DNA of 64,000 nucleotides from Deltaproteobacteria bacterium (lineage in GTDB: Bacteria; Bdellovibrionota; Bdellovibrionia; Bdellovibrionales; Bdellovibrionaceae): positions 186,001-250,000 of the forward strand of contig JAFLCC010000005.1 of assembly GCA_017302835.1 (NCBI GenBank), in the 5' to 3' direction. Shown piece by piece: positions 62,657 to 64,000 of the stretch (the stretch's first letter is position 1; the number at the start of each line of letters is the position of its first letter). The translations under genes were made by a program, and so were the position numbers. Below the pieces are notes generated by a model. That model ran no database searches, was not told the origin of the DNA, and worked only from the letters and a program-made list of their open reading frames with translations.

Positions 62657-63781
62657 ATGGGTTTGGATAAAGAAACCAATAAGGAAAGAAAAATCGAAGA
62701 AGTCAATTTCGCGAATTATCGACAGCCAGCAGAATGGGAAGCTCATGAGGCTGTTTGGCTTGCCTGGCCTTACGACAGGGAGTTATGGCAAGAAGACTTA
62801 GAGAAAGCTCAGGCCGAGTTTGTTGGACTTTGTCAGGCCATTGTAGATTTTGATACGCAAACAGGAAAGTTTCGTGGGGAAAAATTAAATGTATTAATTC
62901 CTACGGCTACAGCCTATCAGGAGGCAAGTGGGGCTTTGAAGGGGCTTCCTGTGAGCTTTTTTGAAATACCCTATGGTGATATTTGGCTTCGTGATACGGC
63001 TCCTATATTTGTCAGAAAAGAAAATAAACTTGCTGCCGCTTGCTTTCAATTTAATGGTTGGGGTGAAAAGTACAGGATGCCTGGCGATGAAAATGTGGCT
63101 TACAAAATCGCTCAAAGAGTGGCTCAGCAAAGTGGTGCCGCTCAGGTCGTTCATTCCTTTGTTTTAGAAGGAGGATCTGTGGAAGTCGATGGAGAGGGCA
63201 CTTGTCTTTCTAGTCGTCAGTGTCTGCTTAACCCCAATCGGAATCCAAATCTGAGCCCCAAAGAAGTGGAAGCCAAGGTTTGCAAAGCTTTAGGAGCTGA
63301 GAAAATGCTATGGGTAGACGAGGGGCTTTTGAATGATCACACCGATGGGCACATTGATACCATTGCTAGGTTTGTGGCTCCTGGGGTTGTTCTTTGCATG
63401 GAGGCTCAAACTTCCGATGATCCCAATCACGCAGCCCTAGCCGCTATAGCTCAGGCCTTGTCGGTACAGGTGGATGCTCAAAATCGTCGTTTGCAGGTGG
63501 GAAAAATCCCATCACCAGGATTAGTTCTAGATGAAGATGGAGAAATCATGCCCGCCAGTTATTTAAATTTTTATATTGGAAACTCGACAGTGGTGGTGCC
63601 GACCTATGGGAGTCCTTGGGATCAGGCCGCTGTTGACGCCATTGGTACGTATTTTCCAACGAGGCGTACGGTAGGTTTATCGGCAAAGGGCATTTTAACC
63701 GGAGGAGGAGCCTTTCACTGCATCAGTCAACAACAGCCTTATGGAGTATCTCTTGGAATATCTCTTGGAGTATCGAAATGA
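62657..63781 (+). CDS. aguA: Agmatine deiminase
   Basis: Cytosolic hydrolysis of agmatine to N-carbamoylputrescine and ammonia. The family features are EWEAHEAVWLAWPYD, YGDIWLRDTAPIFV (substrate Asp/Arg region), NDHTDGHIDTIARF, and the catalytic cysteine at about residue 355 in GGGAFHCISQQQP. Length 374 is typical. AGGAGAATAA precedes ATG. Its stop overlaps the next gene's ATG (ATGA), so aguA-aguB form a tightly coupled operon for putrescine synthesis from arginine-derived agmatine. Confidence 0.94.
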   Translation: MGLDKETNKERKIEEVNFANYRQPAEWEAHEAVWLAWPYDRELWQEDLEKAQAEFVGLCQAIVDFDTQTGKFRGEKLNVLIPTATAYQEASGALKGLPVSFFEIPYGDIWLRDTAPIFVRKENKLAAACFQFNGWGEKYRMPGDENVAYKIAQRVAQQSGAAQVVHSFVLEGGSVEVDGEGTCLSSRQCLLNPNRNPNLSPKEVEAKVCKALGAEKMLWVDEGLLNDHTDGHIDTIARFVAPGVVLCMEAQTSDDPNHAALAAIAQALSVQVDAQNRRLQVGKIPSPGLVLDEDGEIMPASYLNFYIGNSTVVVPTYGSPWDQAAVDAIGTYFPTRRTVGLSAKGILTGGGAFHCISQQQPYGVSLGISLGVSK

Positions 63782-64000
63782 CAAATCCTGCGACAATATC
63801 TTCTGTTACTTCATCTGCAAGGTCTTCTGTATCATCCTCTGAGATACCTTCAATAACAAGGGTAGCAGCTCTTCAAGCCGCATTTTCCACAAATACCGCT
63901 GAGAATGTTTCTTTAATGCTGACAATGACGGAGCAAGCGGCAAGTAAAGGGGCTCAAATCATTCTCTTGCCTGAGCTTTTCGAAAATATTTATTTTTGTA
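63778..64000 (+). CDS. aguB: N-carbamoylputrescine amidase (partial, N-terminus)
   Basis: The ATG at 63778 overlaps the aguA stop by four bases. After an unusual Ser/Thr-rich leader (MTNPATISSVTSSARSSVSS), the sequence reads TRVAALQAAFSTNTAENVS...GAQIILLPELFENIYFC, the start of a nitrilase-superfamily amidase with the catalytic Glu in LPELFE. Coupled to aguA, it should complete putrescine formation. The gene continues beyond the window. The Ser-rich leader is not typical of the family. Confidence 0.88.
   Translation, partial: MTNPATISSVTSSARSSVSSSEIPSITRVAALQAAFSTNTAENVSLMLTMTEQAASKGAQIILLPELFENIYFC

Overview
The window is AT-rich bacterial chromosome, most likely from a member of the Bdellovibrionota (Bdellovibrio and relatives) or a close neighbour. 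Pointers are a TIGR02147-type regulator (family known mainly from Bdellovibrio and Fibrobacter), paired DUF3015 genes followed by a DUF4105 gene, very large repeat-rich lipoproteins, many secreted hydrolases, and frequent GTG/TTG starts behind strong GGAG-type ribosome sites. The lineage is an inference from gene content; no rRNA or tRNA gene was seen.

Layout. 1-4.7 kb: end of pntB, a deletion-damaged DUF4143 ATPase, pdxH, amtB and an intact DUF4143 ATPase. 4.9-9.8 kb: one giant lipoprotein gene (Ig-like modules plus delta-60 repeats) broken by a +1 frameshift. 9.9-13.7 kb: argHG, diverging from argF across a region with ARG-box-like operators. 13.7-26.9 kb: cell-envelope genes: small secreted proteins, a YcbB-type L,D-transpeptidase, a Calx-beta lipoprotein, a fibronectin-like/barrel protein, a lytic transglycosylase, a catalase-like unknown and a haem-c lipoprotein; a second DUF4143 remnant and a large inverted repeat also lie here. 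26.9-29.3 kb: two tandem-repeat arrays, then pgi-tal. 29.3-40.7 kb: an O-antigen/polysaccharide locus (rfbB-A-C operon, divergent rfbD, several GT2 glycosyltransferases, two polytopic membrane proteins, and a flippase fused to a glycosyltransferase). 40.8-48.5 kb: a metzincin-type protease divergent from the TIGR02147 regulator, an SNF2 helicase, a coiled-coil repeat protein and an S1 protease lipoprotein. 48.7-55.6 kb: a four-gene Wadjet (JetABCD) anti-plasmid system. 55.6-64 kb: cyclophilin, metallo-beta-lactamase-fold hydrolase, PlsC acyltransferase, DUF3015/DUF3015/DUF4105 cluster, and agmatine deiminase followed by the start of N-carbamoylputrescine amidase.

How genes work together. argF, argG and argH cover the last three steps of arginine synthesis. 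aguA/aguB would convert agmatine to putrescine. pgi and tal link glycolysis and the pentose-phosphate pathway. rfbABCD make dTDP-L-rhamnose for the neighbouring rhamnosyltransferase-like GT2 enzymes. JetA/B/C form a MukBEF-like motor and JetD the nuclease. The Wadjet operon is the clearest specialised system here. The less expected items are the flippase-glycosyltransferase fusion, the three DUF4143 loci in different states of decay, the phased arg operators, a dispersed GGGGTTACGCC-type repeat, and a strong terminator hairpin lying inside the apparent 5' end of the DUF4105 gene.
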